DNA from: Cytophagales bacterium
GTDB lineage: Bacteria > Bacteroidota > Bacteroidia > Cytophagales > Flammeovirgaceae
Reading direction: 5' to 3'
DNA length: 64,000 nt
NCBI GenBank assembly: GCA_025056215.1
Contig: JANWWC010000001.1
Span: 1-64,000, forward strand
A model generated the notes under the pieces. It was not told the origin of the DNA and searched no databases. It saw nothing but the letters and a program-made list of their open reading frames with translations. Shown one piece after another: positions 17,701 through 25,837 of the stretch. Both the position numbers and the translations under genes were made by a program. Position 1 is the first letter of the stretch; every line of letters starts with the position of its first letter.

Positions 17701-19779
17701 ATGGACATAGATGTTCCGAGTTACAGTGTTTATACGGTGTGGGTAGTAGCTACAGACTATTCTACTTCTGCTCGATGTTCATCTTCAGATACGATTCGGG
17801 TTGAGATATTTGAACGTCCTCGACTTCCGTGGGATACGATTATAGGAGTTTGTGAGGGAGGTTTTCCAGTTGTGCTTCGCGGGAGAGATAGAAGTCACAG
17901 CACTTCGATTCAGTACTATTGGGACAATTATCGAGGAGTTGATTCGCTTGTGATTTACCACCCTGATACAGTGGAGTTGTTGTTAAGGGATACGGCGTTT
18001 TCTGTTCCTATAGAAAGCAAGACGAGATTTTATGTTTCAGAGTTGCCGTTTTACAAGGTGAGTTTGATGGATACGATAGTAGAACGCTCTTCGTTAGTTA
18101 AGTTGCAGGTAGATTCGGTAGATTTGTTTCATCGCGTGATGTGGAGGAGGATAGGTGATACGACGTATTGGGGTCATTGTTTTGCGATGGAAATCAATAC
18201 GGATTATCCTAAGTATACTCAACTACAGTACGAAGTTTTGAGTATTAACACGAACTTAAATGCTTCTTGTGCTTTTCGAGACACAGTAAAAATACTAATT
18301 TATGAAAAACCCATCGTTTTTCTCGGGAACGACACTGTTGTTTGTAAAGATACTTCTCCATTGTTGCTAACCAATAAGAGAAGTGAATTACCTCAGAATT
18401 CAAATCTGCGGTATGTTTGGCAGGACAGTATTATAAGTTCTACTTATACTTTCTACCCTAATAAAAGTCAATTTATTGTGTTAACTTCAATTGATTCTTT
18501 GATACCTGGCGAAAGAGCCCAAAGTCGAGATACGATTCGAATAGAAGTGAAAACATTGCCGATTGTTTATTTAGGAGGCGATACTCTGATTTGGAGAGAC
18601 CTTGAACCCATTTTAATTCGTAATTACTTTTACCAGCCTGATGTAACCTACGAATGGAATCATGGTGCAGGAGGTTATCAAACGTCAATAAGCCGTAATT
18701 TCTTGCAAGATACTGTTTTAAAACTTATTTTAAAAGCTACTGATAACTGGAAATGTGTATCGTCAGATACTTTGAACTTATACATTTTGTATCGTCCTTT
18801 AATAAATTTACCTTTCCGCGATACCGTTGTTTGTTCTGATAATTTTCCATTTTTTATTAGTAGCATCGCTTTGCAAGATTCTCAAAATTTATACTACCAA
18901 TGGTTGAAAGATCAAAAACCTATTGGGAATCGAGCTTCTTTGGTGGTTGATGATACAGGAAAGTATGAGATAGTGGTTTCAGATAATAGGTATTCTCCTC
19001 CTCGCTTCTACAAAGATAGTTTGGTAATCAAAGGTCGCTCGTCGCCGCGCCCTACTATTTTTTCTTCGCGTCAAGAGCAGGTTATTAAAGGCATATGCGA
19101 AAACGAAACAGATATTCTTTCTGTGTATCCTGCTTTCCGCCAATATCGTTGGAATACGGGAGACACTACGCCTACTCTTCGCATATCCGCTCAAGTGAAT
19201 ACCTATGCTGTAACAGTAACCGACGAATATAGCTGCAAAGGAGTTGATAGCATAGATGTTCAAGCAATTTATCCGTTGCCAAAATTGAATTTCCCCCATT
19301 TCGTAGAACCTCTTTGTGAGAATGGTTTTTATGAGATTTCTATCAATCAACCTAATATAACAACTGTTCAATGGAGTGATGGAATTAGTGGAATGAAAAG
19401 AACTTTCGAGGAGAATGGTCAATACATAACTGTTCTGACAGACACTAATGGCTGTCAGGGCATCGATACTATAGAGATTTGGTACAAATGCCTCAATGAA
19501 ATCAACTTGCCGGATGCTTTTACGCCCAACGGAGATGGCATAAATGACGTATTCGAGCCACTTGGTAAGAATATTCTTCGCTACGAAATGACTATTTACA
19601 ATCGTTGGGGAGAAGTCATGTTTTATACAAACAAAAGTGAGGGTTGGAATGGCAAGTGGGCTGGCAGTCCTGTGAGTTCAGGAACTTACTTTTATAAAAT
19701 TTTTTATGAAATTCAGTATGGCAAAGAGCGCAAAGTAGGCAACAAAGAAGGGGCTGTAATTGTTTTAGACACAAATTAA
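14749..19779 (+). CDS. Large T9SS-secreted protein: IgGFc-binding-like N-terminus, Ig-like array, gliding-motility C-terminal domain
   Basis: 1676 residues. Signal peptide 1-25 (ending SYAQ). Residues about 27-490 resemble the IgGFc-binding-protein N-terminal domain: TEFWFVVPE, a repeated strand pattern with APITAYYEEAS and IESDKPIAVVYTDDS, and RADKPVYAVHLSG. Residues about 500-1580 are a long run of Ig/SprB-like beta domains with spaced cysteines in FCNGS, CEGGF and CKDTS contexts and many DTIxIxV strands. The end (1585-1676) is the CHU_C gliding-motility-associated domain, a type B T9SS signal, with LPDAFTPNGDGINDVF, IYNRWGEVMF, GTYFYKI. It is expected on the cell surface or released. The nSTAND1-WD40 gene follows after 51 bases. 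Codon choice in the middle (about 17,500-18,240) shifts to more G-ending codons, perhaps from domain shuffling. Confidence 0.88.
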   Translation: MIIAKRWKILQIFSILLLIRFSYAQTGTEFWFVVPEVISSSDATNRGRTALEGLHGDRPGVIRLSSLNQPTTVTISRPANPSFKPRIINLGAFETRTDTIQDIDDAENWPPNTVLNKGIFIKATAPITAYYEEASNNNPEIFPLKGNNALGRLFYIPSQNEFRNQRGSAAFDIVAIEDNTTVKITLANRVRGAHVSVTTPAYQKGDVITVVLHRGQTFSCRAVVGTGVASLANKLTGTKIESDKPIAVVYTDDSIITGTSGWDLVGDQLVPVSVVGTEYIAVTGRENYGKEVIYVTSTQPDTRIYVNGSSTPVAVLAQAGSTFSIKMNVNDVATYVRADKPVYAVHLSGISTPTSTGGEQGDAVLPPINCTGTNSQRFVRTTGLTFSIMLLTKNGNQDGFRLIVPRSTVFHTFMDTLDILSASSFREVPGTNGEWVAARFDFPTGDTRIPHGSNRASQIINTKGLFHMGMLNNVGASATYGYFSDYSPINLPENLLAVEGEPVILAPTTSNSYAGELFKWFHNGNLIDSVSRSIVVSDSGIYKLEYNAPGCPILEDSVKIRFVKRPTFELWNGKRDTTVCQNTSLAVTVQIPPDDTLKANTHYAYEWFDLQTNQRISQNQTLMLQNRSSGTFRYRIKVTDFSTSAQAFRNDTITVTVRPAPQAGLGLQDTICFYNLPYTFRANPADSLNIYAYRWNHSFTDTFSYFTTYQQNTSIITVPLEIKNVITGCKTDTFARLWVELNTGFIPQFDLGERVQFVEKSSAPFLLRTTSFPTNIGFPPRYEWRWLENSNFFISTHQNPFTNPLAINVDTTLRTVMTYTLTAISGSSSVIGPNLTNVKPFCQTIDTVSIVIYQAPRVKLPADTTFCNGSIDTLIISNLDTTNLPSVRYLWSTGDTVSQIRYVPTANKTDTVVLTVIDTFLGRTFSVSDTMFIRSVSPPVFFLNDTLLERSRVPFVLNARHVSHSSATAYRWNSDSLRNRDTLMMDIDVPSYSVYTVWVVATDYSTSARCSSSDTIRVEIFERPRLPWDTIIGVCEGGFPVVLRGRDRSHSTSIQYYWDNYRGVDSLVIYHPDTVELLLRDTAFSVPIESKTRFYVSELPFYKVSLMDTIVERSSLVKLQVDSVDLFHRVMWRRIGDTTYWGHCFAMEINTDYPKYTQLQYEVLSINTNLNASCAFRDTVKILIYEKPIVFLGNDTVVCKDTSPLLLTNKRSELPQNSNLRYVWQDSIISSTYTFYPNKSQFIVLTSIDSLIPGERAQSRDTIRIEVKTLPIVYLGGDTLIWRDLEPILIRNYFYQPDVTYEWNHGAGGYQTSISRNFLQDTVLKLILKATDNWKCVSSDTLNLYILYRPLINLPFRDTVVCSDNFPFFISSIALQDSQNLYYQWLKDQKPIGNRASLVVDDTGKYEIVVSDNRYSPPRFYKDSLVIKGRSSPRPTIFSSRQEQVIKGICENETDILSVYPAFRQYRWNTGDTTPTLRISAQVNTYAVTVTDEYSCKGVDSIDVQAIYPLPKLNFPHFVEPLCENGFYEISINQPNITTVQWSDGISGMKRTFEENGQYITVLTDTNGCQGIDTIEIWYKCLNEINLPDAFTPNGDGINDVFEPLGKNILRYEMTIYNRWGEVMFYTNKSEGWNGKWAGSPVSSGTYFYKIFYEIQYGKERKVGNKEGAVIVLDTN

Positions 19780-19800
19780 GCAAAATTGACTTTTTTTGAA

Positions 19801-19808
19801 TATTTTTG
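19801..19808 (+). promoter_or_regulatory. Promoter -7 box (TATTTTTG) of the nSTAND1-WD40 gene
   Basis: An exact TAnnTTTG match 22 bases before the ATG at 19831, in the 51-base gap. Upstream is T-rich with a TTG at a shorter distance. It suggests that the gene can be transcribed separately from the surface-protein gene in front. Confidence 0.4.
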
Positions 19809-19830
19809 CGTTATTTAGGCAAAAAATTGC

Positions 19831-22800
19831 ATGAGCTACGCTGCGCCCGAACATACGACGTTTACTATCTATTCTCAAACGCGAGAAAATCCATTCCCAG
19901 GGCTGCGTCCATTTTTTCCTGAAGAATCCCATTTATTTTTTGGAAGAGAAAAACAACTAGATGAAGTTTTAAATAAATTAGAAAACAACCGATTCATTGC
20001 TATTCTCGGTACTTCGGGAGGTGGCAAATCTTCTTTTATGTATTGTGGTTTGTTACCAAGTTTATCGGCAGGTTTCTTGCGTCATTCGACTGCTGAGTGG
20101 AAAATGATAATAGTACGCCCTGGAGTTTCTCCGCTTCAAAATATGGCAGAGGCTTTTGCCAGGCTCGACAATGGCGATATGTCTAACGAAGAAATAGGTC
20201 TTAGAAGAGAATACTGCGAGGCTGTTTTAAAAAGTAGTTCCAAAGGCTTAGTGGAGTTGTGTAAGCAAAAGTGGAAAAATCCTTCTGAATACTTTTTAAT
20301 TCTTATAGATCAATTCGAGGAGCTATTTCGATTTGTGAATGCAGAAGAAAATTTTTTGCAGCGCTCTGATGAATCTTTAGCCTACGTTCGTCTTATTACG
20401 AAAGCGCTTTCGCAGACGGAGGTTCCAATTTATATAGTGATGACAATGCGCTCCGATTATATCGGAGATTGCGCTCGATTTCCAGATTTAACAGAGTATA
20501 TCAATAAAAGTCACTATTTGATTCCTCAGATGACGCGGGAGCAGAAGCGATTGGCTATTTTGGGTCCGATTGCAGTGAGTGGAGCTAAAATTACACAACG
20601 CTTAGTTCAGCAACTTCTCAACGATTTGGGAGATAATCAAGACCAACTTCCTATTATGCAACATGCGCTAATGCGCACCTGGGATTACTGGCTACGGCAC
20701 GCTTCACCTAATGAGCCTATTGATATTCCGCATTATGAGGCTATTGGAACAATGGCTTCTGCTCTTTCCATTCATGCGAAGGAAGCTTTTGAAGAACTAA
20801 CAGAAAATCAGAAAATTATATGTGAAAAGGTCTTTAAAGCTATTACAGAAAAGGGAAATGACGGAAGAAGCGTTCGGCGTCCCACTAAACTTAAATATAT
20901 CGCTCAGATTGTAGACTCTTCTATTGAAGAAGTGAAAGAAGTAATTGAAGTATTTCGCAAGCCAGGGCGCACCTTACTTACTCCTATGTATCCTGCTGTG
21001 CTTCATGCAGAAACAGTAGTCGATATTTCTCACGAAAGCTTGATGCGTATCTGGGATAAACTGCGCGAGTGGGTAGAAGAAGAAGCAGAGTCTGTAAAAA
21101 TGTATCTTAAGCTTTCGGAGGCAGCGCAGGCTTATCAGTTAGGAAAAGCACGTCTTTGGAGACCTCCCGACCTATTAGTAGCTCTTAACTGGCGCGAAAA
21201 AAATAAGCCTAATCTCGCTTGGGCACAACGACACGACCCTGCTTTTGAGCGAGCGATGGTATTCTTAGAAATCAGCCAAAACGACTACGAAGAAGAGCAG
21301 CGAGTAAAAGACCGCATTCAAAAACAAAGACTAAAAAAGGCGCGTTCATTTGCCATTTTTATGGCTGTTTGCGTATTGTTGGCTATTTGCATGCTTATTT
21401 ATTCTTACCTGAAGAAAACACAAGCAGAGCGCTCTGAGCAAGAAGCTATCGTACAAAGATTAGAAGCAGAAAAGCAAACTCTCGAAGCTAACCGCCAGCG
21501 TATGATTGCTTTGAATAAACAGCGAGAAGCGCAAGAACAAAAAATAATTGCTGAAAACAGACAACAATTTGCTGAGCAAAAAGCTTTAGAAGCGCTTTAT
21601 CAAAAGCAGCTCGCAGAGAAAGCGCTCTTGGAAGCCAAAAAACAAGAAGAGAATGCCCGACTAAGCGAACAAAGAGCTATCTATCAAACTAAAGTTGCTG
21701 AGCAACAATCCAAGATTGCAGAGCAGAATGCCTTACGCGCTGAGCAAGAAGGTAGAAGGGCACTACAAGCTGAAGCTAATGCTAATCGCCTTCGTTTTCT
21801 TACACTTGCTCAGTCGATGGCAATTAAGTCGTTGCAATTTAAAGATGCCGAACTGAAAGCGCTCTTGGCGCAACAAGCGTATCATTTTCATGCTAATTAT
21901 CAAGGAAATCCTTATCATCCTGATATACTTGCAGGACTTTATTATGCTGAAAAAGCCTTGTATGGAACTGATTTTAATCTCCTTAAAGGGCATTCCGATG
22001 CAGTGAGAGCAATAGTTTTTGATAATAGTGGTAAAGCACTTTTTACAACTGGGAGCGATGGTAGAATATTAATGTGGAAGTTGCCCCACGATGTACAATC
22101 TAAGCCACAAATTATTTACGAGTCTTCTAAAAGTCGCATTCATAAAGTCATGCAATTAAGTGCTAACGGGAAATGGTTAGCTATTGGCAACGACGAATCT
22201 GAAATCTTGCTCTATAATGCACAAACTTTAGCTTTCGTACAGGAGCTCAAAATACATCAACAGGGGATCGCAGCATTAGTTTTTTCTCCTGATAGCCGCT
22301 ACTTAGTAAGTGCAGGAGGGGATAACTTTATTAAAATGACTGATTTACAGTCTTTACAAACGCAACTCATTCTTCAAGAGAAAGAAAAAATCAAAGGAAT
22401 AGTAGCAACTTCTCAGAATCAAATCATTTATTTATGCAAAAGTGCACTTGTGAAAATAGCTGAAATACTTCCTAAAGCATCTTCTGCCTTTTTAATAAAA
22501 GAAACACTAAAAGATGAAGGAAATGCTATTGCGATAAGTCCTGATAATCAATGGCTCGCTATTGGTTTTCAAAGCGGAAAAATCTTGATATGGAATTTGA
22601 AAGAGAACAGATTAGAAACAGAGCTATTAGGGCATGAAACATGGATAAGCCATCTTCAGTTTAGCTCTCCTAATTCGGAAAAAGTTTCTTTTTTGGGAAG
22701 TGCTAGTTTTGATGGTACTGCCAAAATTTGGATAGTAGGCGAATGGGATAATATCCCAATTGTATTCAACGACCACCTCTCTTGGGTTTGGAGTTTGGCG

Positions 22801-22983
22801 TTTAGTCCTCAAGCAGATTACGTTGTAACGGGTTGCGTAGATAAGTCTATAAGAATTTATTCTCTTTCACTACAAGAAATCTCTAATCGAGTTTGTCAGC
22901 GACTTTCACGCAATATGACCGAAAAAGAATGGAAACGTTTCGTAGGAGAAGACATCCTATACCAATCTACTTGTAATCGTTAA
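19831..22983 (+). CDS. Membrane-anchored nSTAND1 NTPase with coiled coil and WD40 propeller
   Basis: 1050 residues. NPFPGLRPF at 20-28 is the signature start of the novel STAND NTPase 1 domain. Walker A GTSGGGKSS lies near 60-68, and Walker B LILIDQFEEL has Asp160. The domain's C-terminal tail is recognised by LWRPPDLLVALNWRE and AFERAMVFLEIS (about 445-490). One membrane helix follows (about 504-527) with Lys/Arg on both sides, then a long Glu/Gln/Ala coiled coil (about 530-660), then WD40 repeats (about 710-1010; e.g. GHSDAVRAIVF, GSASFDGTAKIW, TGCVDKSIRIYSL). STAND proteins act as ATP-driven sensory switches that oligomerise on detecting a ligand. With a single helix, the NTPase and propeller should lie on opposite sides of the inner membrane. 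It follows the IgGFc-binding-like gene, which may be its partner. Confidence 0.88.
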   Translation: MSYAAPEHTTFTIYSQTRENPFPGLRPFFPEESHLFFGREKQLDEVLNKLENNRFIAILGTSGGGKSSFMYCGLLPSLSAGFLRHSTAEWKMIIVRPGVSPLQNMAEAFARLDNGDMSNEEIGLRREYCEAVLKSSSKGLVELCKQKWKNPSEYFLILIDQFEELFRFVNAEENFLQRSDESLAYVRLITKALSQTEVPIYIVMTMRSDYIGDCARFPDLTEYINKSHYLIPQMTREQKRLAILGPIAVSGAKITQRLVQQLLNDLGDNQDQLPIMQHALMRTWDYWLRHASPNEPIDIPHYEAIGTMASALSIHAKEAFEELTENQKIICEKVFKAITEKGNDGRSVRRPTKLKYIAQIVDSSIEEVKEVIEVFRKPGRTLLTPMYPAVLHAETVVDISHESLMRIWDKLREWVEEEAESVKMYLKLSEAAQAYQLGKARLWRPPDLLVALNWREKNKPNLAWAQRHDPAFERAMVFLEISQNDYEEEQRVKDRIQKQRLKKARSFAIFMAVCVLLAICMLIYSYLKKTQAERSEQEAIVQRLEAEKQTLEANRQRMIALNKQREAQEQKIIAENRQQFAEQKALEALYQKQLAEKALLEAKKQEENARLSEQRAIYQTKVAEQQSKIAEQNALRAEQEGRRALQAEANANRLRFLTLAQSMAIKSLQFKDAELKALLAQQAYHFHANYQGNPYHPDILAGLYYAEKALYGTDFNLLKGHSDAVRAIVFDNSGKALFTTGSDGRILMWKLPHDVQSKPQIIYESSKSRIHKVMQLSANGKWLAIGNDESEILLYNAQTLAFVQELKIHQQGIAALVFSPDSRYLVSAGGDNFIKMTDLQSLQTQLILQEKEKIKGIVATSQNQIIYLCKSALVKIAEILPKASSAFLIKETLKDEGNAIAISPDNQWLAIGFQSGKILIWNLKENRLETELLGHETWISHLQFSSPNSEKVSFLGSASFDGTAKIWIVGEWDNIPIVFNDHLSWVWSLAFSPQADYVVTGCVDKSIRIYSLSLQEISNRVCQRLSRNMTEKEWKRFVGEDILYQSTCNR

Positions 22984-23056
22984 AAATGAAACACAATCGA
23001 TGGTTGCAAATTCATCTTGAAGGAGTACGGAGAAGTTTTTGGAATTGCGTTAATTC

Positions 23057-24199
23057 TTAAGGAGAAAGCATTTGTTGCAAACTATCGATTAACTGCTCGA
23101 CTTGTTGTTCGGTGTTGAATGCATGCAAACAAATTCTAATGCGTTCTTGTCCGCTTTTTACAGTAGGAGAAAGTACAGCTTTCACAAGAAATCCTTTTGC
23201 TCGTAGTTTTTCCGCTGTTTGAATGCAAGGTGTATTGCCTTGAATTTTAACAATTTGAATAGGACTTGCATTAGAAGATACTTGAAGAAGTTCTTTGCTT
23301 TGAATAGAATTCTGCCAAATAGAAATGATCTTTTGAAGTTGTTTTCGAGGTTCAGAGTGGGCAAGAAGATATTCAAAGATAGTGCGAAGAGTAATTAAAT
23401 TATGCAAAGGCATAGCGGTTGTATAAATAAATCCTCTAGCGAAGTTGATAAGATAATCTTTTAGAGTTTGAGATCCTACCACTACAGCTCCGTGCGCTCC
23501 AATAGCTTTTCCAAAAGTATAAATTCGAACATCAATAAAAGACTCTAATTTTAATTGGCAAGCCCAACCATTACCATTTGTTCCGTATATTCCTGTGCTA
23601 TGAGCTTCGTCTAAGATAATGCAAGCGTTGTATTGTTGTGCTAAAGTAACAATTGAAGGAAGTGGACAAAAATCGCCATCCATTGAATAAACAGATTCTA
23701 CTACAATAAAAGGTGTGCCTTGCGCTTTTTGTAGTTTTTTCTCGAGATCGTTCATATCGTTATGCCGAAAACTATAGTGTTTGGCTAGAGAGAGCCGCGC
23801 TCCTTCTTTCATACAAGCGTGAGCAAGTTCGTCGTACAAGATAGTATCATGTCTTGAAGGAAGAGTAGCAATCACAGAAGAAATAGCAGTATAGCCAGAA
23901 TTAAAAATCAAAGCAGCATCTGCATGAAAAAAATTAGCCAAAAACGTTTCAAGATTGATGAAGTATTCAGAGTTTCCTGAAATAAGGCGTGAGCCTGTGG
24001 AACCTAATTTTTTTTTATCTGGAGTTGAGGAATAGTTCTGCATTACCAATCGGGCTATTTCGTCGTTTTGAGCCATTCCTAAATAATCGTTGGAGTAGAA
24101 ATCAATTCCCGCCGTAGTTGATGGCAAAATTCTAAAGTTCTGATTTTGTTTTCTATGGTTTAATTCTTCTTGTAGGCGTTGTAGAAAAGAAAGGTTCAT
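23057..24199 (-). CDS. bioF: 8-amino-7-oxononanoate synthase-like PLP transferase (BioF/KBL/SPT family)
   Basis: 380 residues of the alpha-oxoamine synthase family, which condenses an acyl-CoA with an amino acid using PLP. Visible features: FYSNDYLGMA, the GSTGSRLISGN loop, HNDMNDLE, ILDEAHSTGIYG (the PLP-binding Asp and His), and the PLP lysine Lys231 in YTFGKAIGAHGAVV. ILYDELAHACMKEG and the compact length favour BioF (biotin synthesis, pimeloyl-CoA or ACP with alanine) over serine palmitoyltransferase or 2-amino-3-ketobutyrate ligase, which in this phylum tend to be longer. No bioA, bioB or bioD is nearby. It follows the DppB-type permease gene after 7 bases and is probably co-transcribed with it. 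Confidence 0.8.
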   Translation of the reverse strand: MNLSFLQRLQEELNHRKQNQNFRILPSTTAGIDFYSNDYLGMAQNDEIARLVMQNYSSTPDKKKLGSTGSRLISGNSEYFINLETFLANFFHADAALIFNSGYTAISSVIATLPSRHDTILYDELAHACMKEGARLSLAKHYSFRHNDMNDLEKKLQKAQGTPFIVVESVYSMDGDFCPLPSIVTLAQQYNACIILDEAHSTGIYGTNGNGWACQLKLESFIDVRIYTFGKAIGAHGAVVVGSQTLKDYLINFARGFIYTTAMPLHNLITLRTIFEYLLAHSEPRKQLQKIISIWQNSIQSKELLQVSSNASPIQIVKIQGNTPCIQTAEKLRAKGFLVKAVLSPTVKSGQERIRICLHAFNTEQQVEQLIDSLQQMLSP

Positions 24200-24206
24200 A
24201 GTTCGT

Positions 24207-25262
24207 TTAGTGTAACCTTACGCGAGGATCGATAGCTGCATAAAGAATATCTACTAGGATATTAATAATAATAAAAATAATTGCTATTAAAAGAGTAGAG
24301 CCCATCACTACGGGGAAATCTAAAAATTGTACAGCACTGATGGTTTTCATTCCTAATCCTTTCCAATTAAAAATGTATTCGATAAAGAAAGCACCTGCTA
24401 ACAAAGAAGCTAACCATCCAGAAACAGCGGTAATAACGGGGTTTAGTGCATTTTTGAGTGCGTGTTTTACAATTACTTTAAAGCCACTTAATCCTTTGGC
24501 TCTTGCAGTTCTGATGTAATCTTGCGTGAGCACTTCGAGCATAGAACTTCTCATAAGCTGCATAATGATGGCTAAAGGCCTGATGCCAAGTGTAAAAGCT
24601 GGCAAGATGATATTTTCTAAATGGAGTTCGCGTCCGTAGATAGGATCATCTACCCACAGTTGTCCGGTAATTCCTAAACCTGTGTAGTCGCTCAAGTAAT
24701 AGCCGAAGGTCATTGCTACTAAGATGGCAGCCACAAAAGAAGGAACTGAAATGCCGAGAACGGAAAGTATAATAAGAAAATGGTCTAGGAAAGTATTTTG
24801 TTTGAGCGCTGCAATAATTCCAAAAGTAATACCCCAAAAAGTGGCAAACATCATTGCAGCCAAGGCTAGCCAAATGGTCCCTTCTAGGTTTTCAATCAGA
24901 ATTTCACTTACTTTCTTATTAGATTGAAATGAGCGCCTTAAGTAAGGTGTTTTTAAGACGAGTACATGATTACCTATTTTAAAAAGAGGATAGTATTCGT
25001 ATTTTTTTTGATTAGAAGGAGTATTTTCATGAATGGATAAAGGTGAGAGGTCATTAAGATAAAGAGCAAGTTGTTGATACAAAGGTAAATCCAGTCCCAG
25101 TTCTCTACGAATAGCGAGTTTGGTTTCGGGGTCAGCTTTTTGTCCTGTCATTAAAGCAACTGGGTCTCCCGGCAGTGCGTGAAAAAGAAAAAATACTACA
25201 TGAATAACGCCTATTAGGACGAGTATTCCATATGCGATACGCCGTAGTACGAATTTTAACAT
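24207..25262 (-). CDS. ABC transporter permease, DppB/OppB type
   Basis: 351-residue inner-membrane permease of the peptide/opine/nickel group. It begins with the family start MLKFVLRRIAYGILVLIGV and has HALPGDPVA and RRELGLDLPLYQQ in the periplasmic loop, a charged insertion (about 80-110), the EAA-like cytoplasmic loop SMLEVLTQDYIRTARAKGLS, and the end ILVDILYAAIDPRVRLH. The natural partners (DppC-type permease, ATPases, binding protein) are not in the window; in Bacteroidota they are often scattered. Di- or oligopeptide import is the best guess. bioF follows at 7 bases. Confidence 0.88.
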   Translation of the reverse strand: MLKFVLRRIAYGILVLIGVIHVVFFLFHALPGDPVALMTGQKADPETKLAIRRELGLDLPLYQQLALYLNDLSPLSIHENTPSNQKKYEYYPLFKIGNHVLVLKTPYLRRSFQSNKKVSEILIENLEGTIWLALAAMMFATFWGITFGIIAALKQNTFLDHFLIILSVLGISVPSFVAAILVAMTFGYYLSDYTGLGITGQLWVDDPIYGRELHLENIILPAFTLGIRPLAIIMQLMRSSMLEVLTQDYIRTARAKGLSGFKVIVKHALKNALNPVITAVSGWLASLLAGAFFIEYIFNWKGLGMKTISAVQFLDFPVVMGSTLLIAIIFIIINILVDILYAAIDPRVRLH

Positions 25263-25344
25263 GAGAGTGTTTCCTAATCAAACAAATGCGAACAAATATA
25301 AAATGCTATTAATTTCCTAACAAACCAAACGTGAACTTCCTACA

Positions 25345-25376
25345 AAGAAAAAACGAGAACTTTAAAATGTTCTCGC
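25345..25376 (-). terminator. Terminator of the tRNA-Pro gene
   Basis: On the minus strand CGAGAAC pairs with GTTCTCG across an A/T loop, followed by a run of T (TTTTTTCTTT). It begins 6 bases past the encoded CCA of the tRNA. Confidence 0.8.
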
Positions 25377-25381
25377 TTCAT

Positions 25382-25459
25382 TGGTCGGGATGACTGGATT
25401 TGAACCAGCGACCACACGCCCCCCAGACGTGTACTCTAACCGGGCTGAGCTACATCCCG
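25382..25459 (-). tRNA. tRNA-Pro (anticodon GGG)
   Basis: The minus strand folds as a cloverleaf: acceptor CGGGATG/CATCCCG with discriminator A and an encoded CCA (25384-25382), a D-arm with GCTCAG..GGTTAGAGT, an anticodon stem CACGT/GCGTG with loop CTGGGGG (anticodon GGG), and a T-arm with GGTTCAAATCC. Starting with C1 in the acceptor is typical of bacterial tRNA-Pro. GGG decodes CCC and CCU. Confidence 0.95.
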
Positions 25460-25671
25460 CATTATTAAGCTGCAAAGTTAAAAGGTTGTATTGTCCTTGC
25501 CAAAAATCTTGATAATTTCTTTGCTTGCTTCAAAAAGTTTTGTTTGTCTTAGATCTCAAAGATTGTAAGCGTGCTATAAATTTTTGCATAAAACTGCTTG
25601 TGGAATCGAGCAATATCCGTTAATGTTGCAAGAAGGTTTAAATGCTATAGATTATGATAGAATTTTCCACC

Positions 25672-25788
25672 ATGGCAGAACTTTCTCGCCTTTCGACGGC
25701 TGCTATTGGGTTCATGGTGCCTCCCTTAGCAATAGCCTTTGTTTTGGCATTGATTATGTTTTTGCGACAGCCTAAAAAGCAATCTTAA
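25672..25788 (+). CDS. Candidate 38-residue single-span membrane peptide
   Basis: An ATG at 25672 opens MAELSRLSTAAIGFM, followed by a hydrophobic helix (about 16-31) and a basic end RQPKKQS. It has the composition of a genuine small membrane protein with a short N-terminus and positive C-terminus. A strong terminator starts 12 bases after the stop, and the preceding 210 bases contain no other gene. No family is recognised; peptides of this shape often act as accessory subunits of membrane complexes. An overlapping 63-codon frame (25584-25775) lacks protein-like character and is set aside. Confidence 0.5.
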   Translation: MAELSRLSTAAIGFMVPPLAIAFVLALIMFLRQPKKQS

Positions 25789-25799
25789 AAGAAGAAAAA

Positions 25800-25837
25800 A
25801 AGCACCTTTCTTTAAAGGTGCTTCTTAGTTTTTAAAG
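25800..25837 (+). terminator. Terminator after the 38-residue peptide gene
   Basis: AAGCACCTTT (25800-25809) pairs with AAAGGTGCTT (25814-25823), followed by a T-rich tract ending in TTTTT. The stem is strong and the loop has four bases. Confidence 0.8.

Noticed and set aside
22984-23056. Short C-terminal extension or extra gene after the nSTAND1 protein
   Set aside because: The frame opening near 22986 runs only about 24 codons with no support.
25584-25775. 63-codon plus-strand frame overlapping the 38-residue peptide
   Set aside because: It has no hydrophobic or folded pattern, and the other frame has a clean membrane helix ending at a terminator.
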